This document shows positions 49,101-57,451 of a stretch of 64,000 nucleotides of DNA, one piece after another. Location: contig NZ_ANBB01000008.1 of the NCBI RefSeq assembly GCF_000341105.1, positions 62,001 through 126,000 of the forward strand, read 5' to 3'. The stretch is from Nocardiopsis potens DSM 45234. Lineage in GTDB: Bacteria; Actinomycetota; Actinomycetes; Streptosporangiales; Streptosporangiaceae. Made by a program: the position numbers and the translations under genes. The notes under the pieces were generated by a model. It had not been told where the DNA came from. It did no database searches and saw nothing but the letters and a program-made list of their open reading frames with translations. Position 1 is the first letter of the stretch. Every line of letters starts with the position of its first letter.

Positions 49101-50122
49101 CGGTCCCCTTCCTCTTCCCGTGCTTGCGGTGCGGCGGGCCCGTCCAGCGGGATGCGGGCCCGGACGGCGAAACCGCCGCCCTCGGGCCCGGCCCCCAGCT
49201 CCCCGCCGAGCAGTTCGACCCGGGCGCGCAGCGCGGCCAGCCCGGTGCCGCCCCCGGAGGGGCCGGCCGGGCCGTCCGGTGCCCCGTTGGCCACCGACAC
49301 CTCCACCGCCCCGGCCGAGCGGGCGAAGCCGACCCGGACATCGGCCCCAGGAGCGTACCGGGCGGCGTTGGTGAGCGCCTCGCGCACCACCCGGTGCACG
49401 GCCCGCCCGGCCAGCGGCGGCAGCGGGCCCGGGCCCTCCTCCGGTTCGGCCCGCACCCGCATGCCGGCCTCGGCGGCGCGGCGGACGAGTTCGGCCGGGG
49501 GCTCGTCGGGCACCGCGGTGCCGGGGTCCTCCCCGGCGCGCAGCACCGCCAGGGTGGCGCGCAGCCGGTCGGTCGCCTGCACCGCGAGGGAGCGCAGCTC
49601 GGCCGCTGCGGCGCGGGCCTCGGGGTCGGAGCCGGGGGCGAGCTCCAGGGCGCCGGCGCGCAGCGCCATCAGGGCGAGCGCGTGGCCGAGGGAGTCGTGC
49701 ACGTCCTCGGCGATCCGGGTCCGCTCGCGCAGCCGGGCCCGCTCGGCCACGTGGGCCTGCTCGCGCTCCAGCCGGGCGACCCGCTCCCGGCCGGCCTCCA
49801 CCAGCTGGGCCTGCTGGCGGAGGTAGCGGCCGGCCAGCCAGGGCAGGGCGAGGGCGAGCGCCACCGAGAAGAGCACGGTCAGCCCGGTGCCCCGGTCGAC
49901 GGGGAAGGCGGCGGCGCCGGCCAGCGCGGCGGCGCCGAACACCCACCGCTCCCAGGGGGTCGGCAGGGAGCGCCCGAGCAGGTAGGCGGCGCCGCCCAGC
50001 GGCAGGTAGAGGAGCTGGCGCCACAGCGGGAGGGAGACCGTGTCGAAGCCGTTGGCCACGGCGACCGCGGCGACGGCGGCCAGCAGCAGGCCGTTGATCA
50101 CGTGCAGGACCCTACCGTTCAT
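49097..50122 (-). CDS. Histidine kinase (HPK7/DesK-type)
   Basis: 341 residues. The N-terminal half has four to five transmembrane segments without an extracellular loop, a sensor embedded in the membrane. RTRIAEDVHDSLGHALALM contains the phosphorylated His142; VVREALTNAARYAPGADV and GTGLAALRARVELLGGEL are the N- and G-boxes of the HATPase domain. Its start overlaps the stop of the membrane serine hydrolase by four bases and its stop overlaps the response regulator start, so a shared signal is likely. Confidence 0.95.
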   Translation of the reverse strand: MNGRVLHVINGLLLAAVAAVAVANGFDTVSLPLWRQLLYLPLGGAAYLLGRSLPTPWERWVFGAAALAGAAAFPVDRGTGLTVLFSVALALALPWLAGRYLRQQAQLVEAGRERVARLEREQAHVAERARLRERTRIAEDVHDSLGHALALMALRAGALELAPGSDPEARAAAAELRSLAVQATDRLRATLAVLRAGEDPGTAVPDEPPAELVRRAAEAGMRVRAEPEEGPGPLPPLAGRAVHRVVREALTNAARYAPGADVRVGFARSAGAVEVSVANGAPDGPAGPSGGGTGLAALRARVELLGGELGAGPEGGGFAVRARIPLDGPAAPQAREEEGDR

Positions 50123-51576
50123 GGCCGCCGGGCCGCGGCGCGCAGCCGGAGCAGCCGGGCGGCGGCGGTGGCCAGGCCGGCCAGCGCGGCGGCGGCCAGG
50201 GTGAGGGTGAGCGGAAGCGCGAACCAGAGCGTCTGCTCCCAGGTGACCTCGCGGCCGTTGGACAGCAGCGAGACCGTGCCGGGGTAGCCGGCGAAGAGGG
50301 CGGCCGGGACCAGCGGCGGGAGGATGCGCAGCACGGTCCGCCACGCCGGCCGGCCGGTGCGCCGGGCCGCCCAGCGGCGGGAGCGGAGCACTCCCGCCGC
50401 GCCGAGCCCGAGGGCGAGCGCGCCGAGTGCGGCCAGCACGGCGTCGGTGGTCTTGCGGGCGGTCCCGGGACCTTCCGGGTCCTCGCCGCGGCCGAGCGCG
50501 GCCAGCCCCAGCATGAGCGTGTAGGTCTCGTCGGCGATCGGGGCGCCGTTGCTCATCACCGCGAAGCCGTCGCCGGTCTCCGGGTCGAAGCCCTGGGCGG
50601 CGTTGTAGGTGAACAGGTTGCCGCTGTGCACCATCAGCTCCGCCCCGCCGGGGCCGGTCTCGGGCGACCAGCCCATCGCGTAGTCGTCGGCCTCTGAGGG
50701 GGCGTACATGGCCTGCAGCGACTCCTCCCCGACCGGGGCGGGGCCGCCGGTGTGCGCGGTGAGCCAGCGGCCCATGTCGGCGGCGGTGGAGACGACCCCG
50801 CCGGCCCCGCTGTCGTCGTTGAAGTCGGCGCGCTCGGCGCGGGGGATCCACAGCCCGTACAGCGAGTTGTGGCCGTCGGCGACGGGGACCTCGTCGTCGC
50901 TGAGGCCGCTGTGCTCCATGCCGAGCGGTTCGAACACCGCTTCGCGCACGTAGTCGCCGAACCGCTCGCCGGAGGCGGCCTCCACCAGGCGGGCGGCGAG
51001 GTCGTAGTTGATGTTGCAGTACTCCATCCGGGTGCCGGGGTCGGAGGCCAGGCGGACCCCGTCCAGGCGGGAGACGTAGTCCTCCAGGGAGGAGGCGTCG
51101 CGCAGGCCTTCGACGTCGATCTCGGTGTCGGACAGCCCGGAGGTCTGGTTGAGCAGGTCGCGCACGGTGATCCGGTCGGCCCGCGGGTCGGCGGGGGAGA
51201 ACTCGGGCAGCTGGTCGGTGACGCTCCCGTCCAGGTCGATCGCGCCGTCCTCGACCAGGGTCATGACCGCCATCGCGGTGAAGGACTTGCTGAGCGAGGC
51301 GATGCGCATCGGGGTGTCCTCGGTGACCGGCTCCCCTTCGGAGTCGTGCCCGTAGCCGGCGGTGTGCACCACCTTCCCGTCGCGGACCACCGCGACCGAG
51401 ATCCCGGGCAGGCCGCTCTCCTCCAGGGCCCGCTCCAGGTAGGCGTCGACGGCGGCGGGGGTGAGCCCCCCGGCGCCGCCGGAGGGCTCCGCGGCTGCGG
51501 CGGCGGGGGCGGGGAAGGCGGCCGACGCGGCGATTCCGGCCGCCGCCGCGGCGGCGGTGAACCTGGTGGTTCTCAC
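50119..51576 (-). CDS. Membrane-anchored serine hydrolase (beta-lactamase/PBP class C fold)
   Basis: 485 residues. Signal peptide (TAAAAAAGIAASAAFPAPAAAAA), then the serine-hydrolase fold with SLSK (Ser94 to Lys97) as catalytic SxxK, YCN (EYCNINYDLAARLVE) and the late HSG motif (MVHSGNLFTYN) replacing KTG. Three to four transmembrane segments follow from about residue 380, so the hydrolase domain faces outward and its tail spans the membrane. It may act on peptidoglycan, D-amino-acid peptides or beta-lactams. Its stop overlaps the kinase start, linking it to the two-component system as a sensor or effector. Confidence 0.9.
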   Translation of the reverse strand: MRTTRFTAAAAAAGIAASAAFPAPAAAAAEPSGGAGGLTPAAVDAYLERALEESGLPGISVAVVRDGKVVHTAGYGHDSEGEPVTEDTPMRIASLSKSFTAMAVMTLVEDGAIDLDGSVTDQLPEFSPADPRADRITVRDLLNQTSGLSDTEIDVEGLRDASSLEDYVSRLDGVRLASDPGTRMEYCNINYDLAARLVEAASGERFGDYVREAVFEPLGMEHSGLSDDEVPVADGHNSLYGLWIPRAERADFNDDSGAGGVVSTAADMGRWLTAHTGGPAPVGEESLQAMYAPSEADDYAMGWSPETGPGGAELMVHSGNLFTYNAAQGFDPETGDGFAVMSNGAPIADETYTLMLGLAALGRGEDPEGPGTARKTTDAVLAALGALALGLGAAGVLRSRRWAARRTGRPAWRTVLRILPPLVPAALFAGYPGTVSLLSNGREVTWEQTLWFALPLTLTLAAAALAGLATAAARLLRLRAAARRP

Positions 51577-51745
51577 GGTGTGCTCCTCGGGTCGTTGCGG
51601 ACCCTTGAGAAGCTAGAAAGGCGCGCCCCGCGGGGGATCCCCGGTTCGTCCCGGCCGACCCCCGACGAAAGTCATGGTCGCCGGCCGGGCCCGGGGGCCG
51701 GAAAACCGCTTGATCCGACCGGCGGGCCCGCCTAGCATCCGCCGG

Positions 51746-52189
51746 ATGGACACGAAGCCGATCATCCGGCGCTATCGGGCCTCCGACGAAGACGCGGTGG
51801 TGGACCTGTGGTCGCGCGCCTCGAAGCGGGCGCACCCGTTCATCGAGGGCGAGGGCGAGGGGGACCGGGCCCGCAGGCTCCGGGAGGTCTACCTCCGCGA
51901 GGCCGAGAACTGGGTCGCGGAGGAGGACGGGGGCGCCGTCGCCCTGCTGGGCCTGCTCGGGAACGAGGTCGGCGGGCTGTTCGTCGACCCCCGGGCGCAG
52001 GGGCGCGGCACCGGGCGGGCGCTGGTGGAGCACGCCGCGGCGCTCCGCGGCGAGCTGCGGCTGGAGGTGTTCGAGGGCAACGACCGGGCCCGCGGCTTCT
52101 ACGGCCTGATGGGCTTCGAGGAGCGGGGGCGCCGGCCGGACGAGGAGACCGGGCACACGCTGATCCTCATGGTCCGCCCGGAGCGCTGA
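51746..52189 (+). CDS. GNAT acetyltransferase
   Basis: 147 residues. RRYRASDEDAVVDLWSRAS is the N-terminal strand; GGLFVDPRAQGRGTGRALVEHAAA the acetyl-CoA loop (QGRGTG); EGNDRARGFYGLMGFEERGRR the motif B. Pattern resembles YjaB/PhnO-like small-molecule acetyltransferases. There is a start codon ATG 51746 with a GGAT in front. It lies beside the decayed ABC gene and appears intact and independent. Confidence 0.85.
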   Translation: MDTKPIIRRYRASDEDAVVDLWSRASKRAHPFIEGEGEGDRARRLREVYLREAENWVAEEDGGAVALLGLLGNEVGGLFVDPRAQGRGTGRALVEHAAALRGELRLEVFEGNDRARGFYGLMGFEERGRRPDEETGHTLILMVRPER

Positions 52190-52242
52190 CCGCCCCGGCC
52201 GGCCCGGGAGGAGGGCGCCGCCCCGGGCCCTAGGCTGGGCCG

Positions 52243-52905
52243 GTGACCGAACCGATCATCACGGCCCGCGGTGTGGGCGCGGAGCTGGGCGGCGCTCCGG
52301 TGCTGCGCGGAGTCGACCTCGTGGTCGCCCGTTGAGTGAATCCCAGCGTTCCTTACGCCGGTCTTCTTCCTGCTTCACCGACCGCCGCCGGCTCCGAAGA
52401 GCGAGGTCTCACGCGGTCGCCACGAGGCGTTTCTCCTCTCCGGGCGACTTCCCGGCGAGGGCTCCGGTGCCAGGCGGTGCTCTCCTCGAGAGACGCCCGC
52501 TTCCGGGCGCTCTGACGGTGAACGCCCTGCATGCGCGCCGGACCGCCGAACCGCCTGAGGCGATGGCAACGGAGGATCATCGAGAAGCGCTGATGAAATA
52601 GTTGTCACCTCCGGAGAGGTGATCGCCGTGCTCGGCGCCAACGGCGCCGGGAAGACGACCCTGCCTTCTGGCGCGAGGTCGTCCTGGTCGGCGACGAGCC
52701 GGCCTGGTACCCGGGGCTGACCGCCGGGGAGCACCTGGAGCTGGTGCGCGCGGCGCACGGCCCCGGGCGGCTGGAGGTGGCGGCGGCCGTGGACCTGTTC
52801 GAGCTGGCGGCCTGCGCAGACCGGTCCCCCTCGTCGCTGTCGACCGGGCAGCGCCAGCGGCTCTCCCTGGCCGCGGCGGGTCGGGCGGTGCTCCGGCTGC
52901 GGGCC
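52243..52905 (+). pseudogene. Decayed ABC transporter ATPase gene
   Basis: The N-terminus VTEPIITARGVGAELGGAPVLRGVDLVVAR (52243-52331) is a regular ATPase start. The gene resumes near 52606 with GEVIAVLGANGAGKTTL (Walker A), then loses about 60 residues and the frame, continuing as FWREVVLVGDEPAWYPGLTAGEHLELVRAAHGPGRL and SSLSTGQRQRLSLAAAGR (signature) before dissolving. Between the two parts lies a 270-bp insertion. A functional product is not possible. Confidence 0.7.
52332..52606 (-). mobile_element. Insertion in the ABC gene, possibly an IS200/IS605-type remnant
   Basis: A ~270-bp segment of lower G+C interrupts the ATPase frame exactly at the VVAR-GEVIAV junction. On the minus strand it ends ...SVKQEEDRRKERWDSLN and TCACTCAA, reminiscent of the C-terminal tail and right end of IS200/IS605 tnpB elements that insert 3' of short TTGA/TTCA-like targets. 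No transposase domain is left. This is a tentative call; another kind of insertion is possible. Confidence 0.3.
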
Positions 52906-53090
52906 GGCCGGGCGCCGGCGGAGACCCCGGGGAGCGGCCGGGGCGGTCCGGCACCCGTCCGCCGCCTTCGGGCCGGGGCCCGGTGGCGGGCCCGGTTCCG
53001 CCCCGGAGGCCGCCGCCCGGGCGGGGAAGACGCGGGAGGCCCCGCCGGCCGGGTTCCGCAGGGCGTCCTCGCCCGGGCCGCGGTACCGGC

Positions 53091-53630
53091 TCACCGGTCG
53101 GTGCGGCGGGAGCGGTAGGTGCGCATCTTGTGCCGGGCGCCGCAGATGTCCATGCTGCACCAGCTCGCGTTGTTGGCGGGGGAGCGGTCGTAGAAGACCC
53201 AGCGGCACTCGGGGGAGCGGCAGACCTTCAGCCGGGCCCGGCGCCCGGACGGCTCCGCGGCGGCCAGGGCGGCCAGGACCGATCCGGCCAGCGCGCGGAC
53301 CGGGTCCTGCGCGGTGACCGGGTGCGCCAGGGAGCCGTCCTCGTCCCACCGGGGGGCGCCGAGCAGCTCGGCCGCGGCCGCGGTGAGCCTCCGCCGCGCC
53401 TCGGCGTCGCCCTCCAGGTGGCCCCGGACGGCCTCGCGCACCCCGGTCAGCAGCTCCAGGCCGGCCCGGTCCAGGGCGCCGGCGGCCGCGGCGTGCCCGT
53501 GCTCGCGCAGCCAGGAGCGGGCCGACGCGGGGTCGGCGAAGGAGTCCTCGCCGTAGAGGAAGCGGGCGGAGTCGCAGAAGGACTCCACGGGCTCCAGGTC
53601 CTCGGGGGCGGGCGGCCGGTCGTAGGTCAT
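53091..53630 (-). CDS. CGNR zinc-finger (ABATE) regulator
   Basis: 179 residues. The N-terminal ABATE-like region is followed by the C-terminal zinc finger CRSPECRWVFYDRSPANNASWCSMDICGARHKMRTYRSRR; the usual CGNR tetrad is CGAR here. These are actinobacterial transcription regulators of stress or antibiotic genes. It is divergent from an alpha/beta hydrolase gene, with a GGTAAC/GTTACC palindrome between, and so likely controls it. Confidence 0.9.
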   Translation of the reverse strand: MTYDRPPAPEDLEPVESFCDSARFLYGEDSFADPASARSWLREHGHAAAAGALDRAGLELLTGVREAVRGHLEGDAEARRRLTAAAAELLGAPRWDEDGSLAHPVTAQDPVRALAGSVLAALAAAEPSGRRARLKVCRSPECRWVFYDRSPANNASWCSMDICGARHKMRTYRSRRTDR

Positions 53631-53661
53631 ACCGGAAAGTTTACCGGCTCGCCTTGCCTAC

Positions 53662-53682
53662 CGGTAACGCCTCTTGTTACCG
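53662..53682. promoter_or_regulatory. Candidate operator CGGTAAC-N7-GTTACCG
   Basis: A perfect 7-bp inverted repeat in the 60-bp interval between the CGNR regulator and the hydrolase. A third ACCGGT-like element and GTTTACC nearby could be additional half-sites. Position favours a divergent operator. Confidence 0.55.
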
Positions 53683-53690
53683 TCATTGCC

Positions 53691-54539
53691 ATGAAGACGG
53701 TAACCGAGAACCTTCCGGACATCGGCGCGGTCCTGAACGAGCGCTTCCCCTCCTCGCACGGCGAGGTCGCCTGGGGGCGGCTGGGCTCCGGCAGCCCGGT
53801 GGTCCTGCTGCACGGCACCCCCTTCTCCTCCCTGGTCTGGCGGGAGGCGGCCGAGGCGCTGAGCGCCCGGCACACCGTGTACCTGTGGGACATGCCGGGC
53901 TACGGCCTGTCGGAGAAGCGCGGCGGGCAGGACGTCTCACTCCCCGCGCAGCAGCGGGTCTTCACCGAGCTGCTGGACCACTGGGGGCTGGAGGCGCCCG
54001 CGGTGGCCGCGCACGACATCGGCGGCGCCGTCGCGCTGCGCGCCGCCCTGCTCGGCGGGGTGCGCTACCGCCGCCTCGCCCTGGCCGACGCGGTGGCGCT
54101 GCAGCCCTGGGGCAGCCCGTTCTACCGGCTGGGCCAGGAGCACTCCGCGGTGCTGGGCGCCCTCCCGCCGCAGATGCACGAGGCGGTGGTCGGCGCCTAC
54201 GTCGACGGCGGGACGCACCAGGGCCTCCGCGCCGGGCTGCGCGAGGCGCTGGTCCGGCCCTGGACCGGGGCGGAGGGCCGGGCCGCCTTCTACCGGCAGA
54301 TCGCCCAGGCCGACCAGCGGCACACCGCGGAGTTCGAGGACCGCCTGGGCGAGCTGTCCATGCCGGTCGCGGTGGTGTGGGGCGCCGAGGACGAATGGAT
54401 CCCGGCGGAGCGGGGCGAGGCACTGGCCGCCCGCATCCCCGGCGCGGAGTTCCACCTGCTCTCCGGCGCCGGCCACCTGGTCCAGGAGGACGCCCCGGGC
54501 CGCCTGGCCGCCCTGCTCTCGGCCTTCCTCGCGGACTGA
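53691..54539 (+). CDS. Alpha/beta hydrolase of the haloalkane-dehalogenase/epoxide-hydrolase type
   Basis: 282 residues. The nucleophile elbow is AHDIGGAVA, where Asp109 replaces the usual Ser; this Asp is the catalytic nucleophile in haloalkane dehalogenases, fluoroacetate dehalogenases and epoxide hydrolases. VVLLHGTPFSSLVWR supplies the oxyanion HG, GAEDEWIP an acid and GAGHLVQED the histidine. A divergent CGNR regulator and a GGTAAC palindrome suggest inducible control. Substrate unknown. Confidence 0.88.
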   Translation: MKTVTENLPDIGAVLNERFPSSHGEVAWGRLGSGSPVVLLHGTPFSSLVWREAAEALSARHTVYLWDMPGYGLSEKRGGQDVSLPAQQRVFTELLDHWGLEAPAVAAHDIGGAVALRAALLGGVRYRRLALADAVALQPWGSPFYRLGQEHSAVLGALPPQMHEAVVGAYVDGGTHQGLRAGLREALVRPWTGAEGRAAFYRQIAQADQRHTAEFEDRLGELSMPVAVVWGAEDEWIPAERGEALAARIPGAEFHLLSGAGHLVQEDAPGRLAALLSAFLAD

Positions 54540-54552
54540 CCGGCCGGGACCC

Positions 54553-54601
54553 GCCCGTTCCTCCGCCGGTCGCAGGGCCCGCGGCCGGCAGAGGAACGGG
54601 C
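54553..54601. terminator. Long stem-loop between convergent genes
   Basis: GCCCGTTCCTC pairs with GAGGAACGGGC, and inside it GCCGG pairs with CCGGC, giving a two-part stem. It lies between the hydrolase (+) and MFS (-) stops and can terminate both transcripts. No U-tract. Confidence 0.65.
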
Positions 54602-54609
54602 CCGCCGGC

Positions 54610-55851
54610 TCACCTCCGGGCGCGCCGGGCGAAGAGGGCCCACAGGGCGCCGCCGGCCAGCGCGGTACCGGTGGCGGCGGTGCCGACCGCGGTCCAGCCC
54701 CCGGCCTCGTACAGCACCGCGCCGGTGCCGGAGCCCGCGGCGCCGGCGAGGAAGGTGCCGAACATGTAGACGGTGTTCATCCGGCCCGCGGCCTCGGGGC
54801 GCGCCGCCAGCACCGCGGTCTGGTTGCCCACCTGGGCCGCCTGCAGGCCGGCGTAGAGCACCGCGATCCCCGCCGCGGCGGCGATCCACCCGGTGTGCGC
54901 GGCGAGCAGCAGCGCCGCGCCGGCCGAGATCCCGGCGAACCCGGCGCCGACCACCGGGAGCGGGCCGAACCGGTCGATGGCCCGGCCCGCGGCCGGGGCC
55001 ACCGCGATGCCGAGCGCCCCGAACGCGCCGAACAGCGAGGCGCCGAGGGTGGTGTAGCCGTAGCCCGGCCCGGTGAGCAGGAAGACCAGCGAGGTCCAGA
55101 CCATGTTGAACACCGCGAAGGCCGTCCCCTGCAGCAGCAGCGACCGGCGCAGCGCGGGTTCGCGCAGCAGCCCGGGGAGCGAGGCGAGCAGCGCCGGGTA
55201 GGACGGCCGCGGCGTCCCGGGGGAGGACGCCGGGACGTCCGCGGAGCGCGGCAGCAGGGCGATGGTCAGCGCGCCCGCCGCGGCGGTGCACACCGCGGCG
55301 GCGGCGAAGACCGCCCGCCACCCGGAGAACTCGCCCAGGGCGCCGCCGACCACCCGGGCGGCGATGGCCCCGGTGAACACGCCGGCCTGCAGCACCGAGA
55401 CCACCCGGCCGCGCCGCTCGGGCCCGGCCAGCGAGGCGGCGACGGGGACCAGCAGCTGCGGGACCACGGTGAACGCGCCGACCGCCAGGACGGCTCCGGC
55501 CAGCGCGGACGGGCCCGGGGCGGCGGCCGCCGCGGCCAGTCCGCCGACGGTGCCCAGGACCAGCAGGAGCAGCAGCGGGCGGCGGCGCACGGTGTCGCTC
55601 AGCGGCAGCAGGAACAGCAGGCCGAGCGAGTAGCCGAACTGGCCCGCCGTGGCCACCAGCCCGGCGCGGTCGGCGGAGACGCCGAAGGTGTGCGAGACCA
55701 GTCCGAGCAGCGGGGCGCTCAGGTAGATGTTGGCGACGGTGACGGCGCAGGCCAGCGCGAGCACGGCGACCAGCGTCCGGGAGGGCTCCGCCGGGCGGGG
55801 GCCGGTCCGGCCTCCGGTGGTTCCCTCTGCGGCCGTTCTTTCCTGGACCAC
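54610..55851 (-). CDS. MFS transporter, 12-TM (Bcr/YnfM-like)
   Basis: 413 residues with 12 hydrophobic segments. YSLGLLFLLPLSDTVRRRPLLLLLVLG contains motif A, and ERRGRVVSVLQAGVFTGAIAARVVGG is typical of YnfM/Bcr exporters. The GTG start has GGAGGAGTGC in front. It is divergent from a TetR gene, with two identical CGAACC-N4-GGTTCG sites in the promoter region, so its expression is controlled by that repressor. Export of a small toxic compound is likely. Confidence 0.9.
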   Translation of the reverse strand: MVQERTAAEGTTGGRTGPRPAEPSRTLVAVLALACAVTVANIYLSAPLLGLVSHTFGVSADRAGLVATAGQFGYSLGLLFLLPLSDTVRRRPLLLLLVLGTVGGLAAAAAAPGPSALAGAVLAVGAFTVVPQLLVPVAASLAGPERRGRVVSVLQAGVFTGAIAARVVGGALGEFSGWRAVFAAAAVCTAAAGALTIALLPRSADVPASSPGTPRPSYPALLASLPGLLREPALRRSLLLQGTAFAVFNMVWTSLVFLLTGPGYGYTTLGASLFGAFGALGIAVAPAAGRAIDRFGPLPVVGAGFAGISAGAALLLAAHTGWIAAAAGIAVLYAGLQAAQVGNQTAVLAARPEAAGRMNTVYMFGTFLAGAAGSGTGAVLYEAGGWTAVGTAATGTALAGGALWALFARRARR

Positions 55852-55878
55852 GGTGCACTCCTCCGGGCAGAGATGAAA

Positions 55879-55894
55879 CGAACCAGTTGGTTCG
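55879..55894. promoter_or_regulatory. TetR operator 1: CGAACC-AGTT-GGTTCG
   Basis: Perfect 6-bp inverted repeat with a four-base spacer, 28 bp upstream of the MFS start. The same architecture recurs 54 bp away, beside the TetR gene. Confidence 0.65.
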
Positions 55895-55932
55895 GTCTTC
55901 GATGCACGACCATACACCTCCGGAGAACCGAA

Positions 55933-55948
55933 CGAACCATCCGGTTCG
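55933..55948. promoter_or_regulatory. TetR operator 2: CGAACC-ATCC-GGTTCG
   Basis: Second copy of the same operator, 19 bp upstream of the TetR start and followed by a TGTATGCT -10-like element that would give an almost leaderless TetR mRNA. Matching architecture at both genes argues for one repressor controlling both. Confidence 0.7.
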
Positions 55949-55966
55949 GATGTGTATGCTGCGCCC

Positions 55967-56548
55967 ATGGGATACGACGCCGCGGCCACCAGGGCCCGCA
56001 TCCTCGAAGCGGCCACCCGGGAGTTCGCCGAGCACGGCATCGCCGGAGCCCGGGTCGACCGGATCGCGGAGTCGGCCTCGGCCAACAAGCGCGCCATCTA
56101 CGACTACTTCGGCGGCAAGGAGCGGCTGTTCGCCACGGTGCTGTCCGACGCCTGCTCCCGGCTGTCCTCGGAGGTCCCCCTGGAGGACGGCGACGACCTG
56201 GCCGAATACGCCGTGCGCGTGCTGGACTACCACCGCGAGCACCCCGAGTACCTGCGCCTGCTGATGTGGGAGGAGCTGCACTACGCGGAGGGGCCGGTCC
56301 CCGCCGAGGAGTGGCGCACCGAGCGCTACGGGCGCAAGGCCGAGGTCGTCGCCGCGGCCCAGCGGGCCGGCCGGGTCCGCTCCGACGTGCGCCCCGAGGT
56401 ACTGCTGTTCATGCTGCTCTCCCTGGTGAACTGGGCCGAGAGCGCGGGCCACCTGCGCCGCCTCATCACCGGCGGCATGGACCACGAGGAGATGCGCCGG
56501 TCCCTGGCGGCCTCCGCCAGGGCGATGCTCGCCGGCGCCGGCGGCTGA
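55967..56548 (+). CDS. TetR family regulator of the MFS exporter
   Basis: 193 residues. ATRARILEAATREFAEHGIAGARVDRIAESASANKRAIYDYFGGKERLFATVL is a typical TetR HTH, and LLFMLLSLVNWAESAGHLRRLITGG lies in the ligand domain of the AcrR branch. No Shine-Dalgarno is seen before ATG 55967, in keeping with a leaderless mRNA. It is divergent from the MFS exporter with two CGAACC-N4-GGTTCG sites between, so it is the probable repressor of both. Confidence 0.92.
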   Translation: MGYDAAATRARILEAATREFAEHGIAGARVDRIAESASANKRAIYDYFGGKERLFATVLSDACSRLSSEVPLEDGDDLAEYAVRVLDYHREHPEYLRLLMWEELHYAEGPVPAEEWRTERYGRKAEVVAAAQRAGRVRSDVRPEVLLFMLLSLVNWAESAGHLRRLITGGMDHEEMRRSLAASARAMLAGAGG

Positions 56549-56641
56549 GGCCCCGGGACCGCCCGGTGCGCGGCGGTCCTGCCCTCGGAACGGCCGCACG
56601 CCCCCGTGGCGCCCCCGCCCCGGCCGTCCCCGCGCGGCGGC

Positions 56642-57325
56642 TCAGCCCAGGGCGAGGAAGTTGACCCGGGCGCCGTCCAGGGCCTCCCGGCCGGGGCGGC
56701 CGGGCAGGGCGCGGCCGGTGGCGGCGCGTACCGCGTCCAGGGCGGTGAGGCCCACCGCGCCGAGCGGCCTGGGGCCGGCGCCGCCGAACAGCAGGCGCTC
56801 CACGATCGCCAGCGCCCCGGCGGTGGTCCACGGCCCGCGCTCCAGCGCGTCGGCCAGGTCCAGGCCGTGCAGCAGCAGCTCCACGACCCGGGTCACCAGG
56901 AAGTCGTCCAGCAGCATCGCGTCGCCGTGCCGGGTGAGCACGGTGCGCCCGGCCGGGGCGGAGAGCAGGCGCGGCTCCACCTCCAGCCAGACCGCCTCCA
57001 GGGCCCGGCCGGGTTCGCCCGGGTCGGCGCGGAGGGCGGCCGCGTGCATCGCGCTGTCCACCCGCTCCCGGTTCACCCGGTCGGAGAAGCGCACGTCGGG
57101 GGAGTAGTAGCCGAGCGCGGAGACCTCGGCGCGGGCCGGGGCCGCGCCGTCCAGCACCACGGCCAGCCGGTGCACCGCGCCCACGGTGTGCTCGGCCAGC
57201 GCGGCCACGTCCCAGGGGGCGCACCGGGTCGGCCGCCGCGCCTCCTCCTCGGTCAGGCCCTGCAGGGTCCCGGTCAGCTCGCGGATCTCGGTGTCCAGCG
57301 CGGCGACGGTCTCGGTGCGGTCCAT
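56642..57325 (-). CDS. Maleylpyruvate-isomerase-like mycothiol-dependent DinB protein
   Basis: 227 residues. MDRTETVAALDTEIRELTGTLQGLTEEEARRPTRCAPWDVAALAEHTVGAVHRLAVVLDG shows the DinB four-helix bundle with the conserved His (AEHTVGAVHR); LLLHGLDLADALER supplies the third metal-binding histidine near residue 155. These enzymes use mycothiol for isomerisation or detoxification, and support an actinomycete source. It stands alone between a TetR and a PEP-mutase-like gene. Confidence 0.85.
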   Translation of the reverse strand: MDRTETVAALDTEIRELTGTLQGLTEEEARRPTRCAPWDVAALAEHTVGAVHRLAVVLDGAAPARAEVSALGYYSPDVRFSDRVNRERVDSAMHAAALRADPGEPGRALEAVWLEVEPRLLSAPAGRTVLTRHGDAMLLDDFLVTRVVELLLHGLDLADALERGPWTTAGALAIVERLLFGGAGPRPLGAVGLTALDAVRAATGRALPGRPGREALDGARVNFLALG

Positions 57326-57451
57326 GCCGGAAACGCTAGCGCCCCGACCCCGCCGAGGGGCGGCTCCCACACGCACTCGGCCCGCACCCGCTCCGCGCCG
57401 CGCCCGCACCGCCGCCCGGGCGCGGTCCGGGTGCGCTGCTAGGCTCCTCGC

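Noticed and set aside
48447-50122. Treating the kinase/regulator pair as the CinRK system of the lanthipeptide cluster
   Set aside because: It lies about 15 kb away, is coupled to a serine hydrolase gene, and its kinase and LuxR-type regulator have no visible link to the cluster's promoters.
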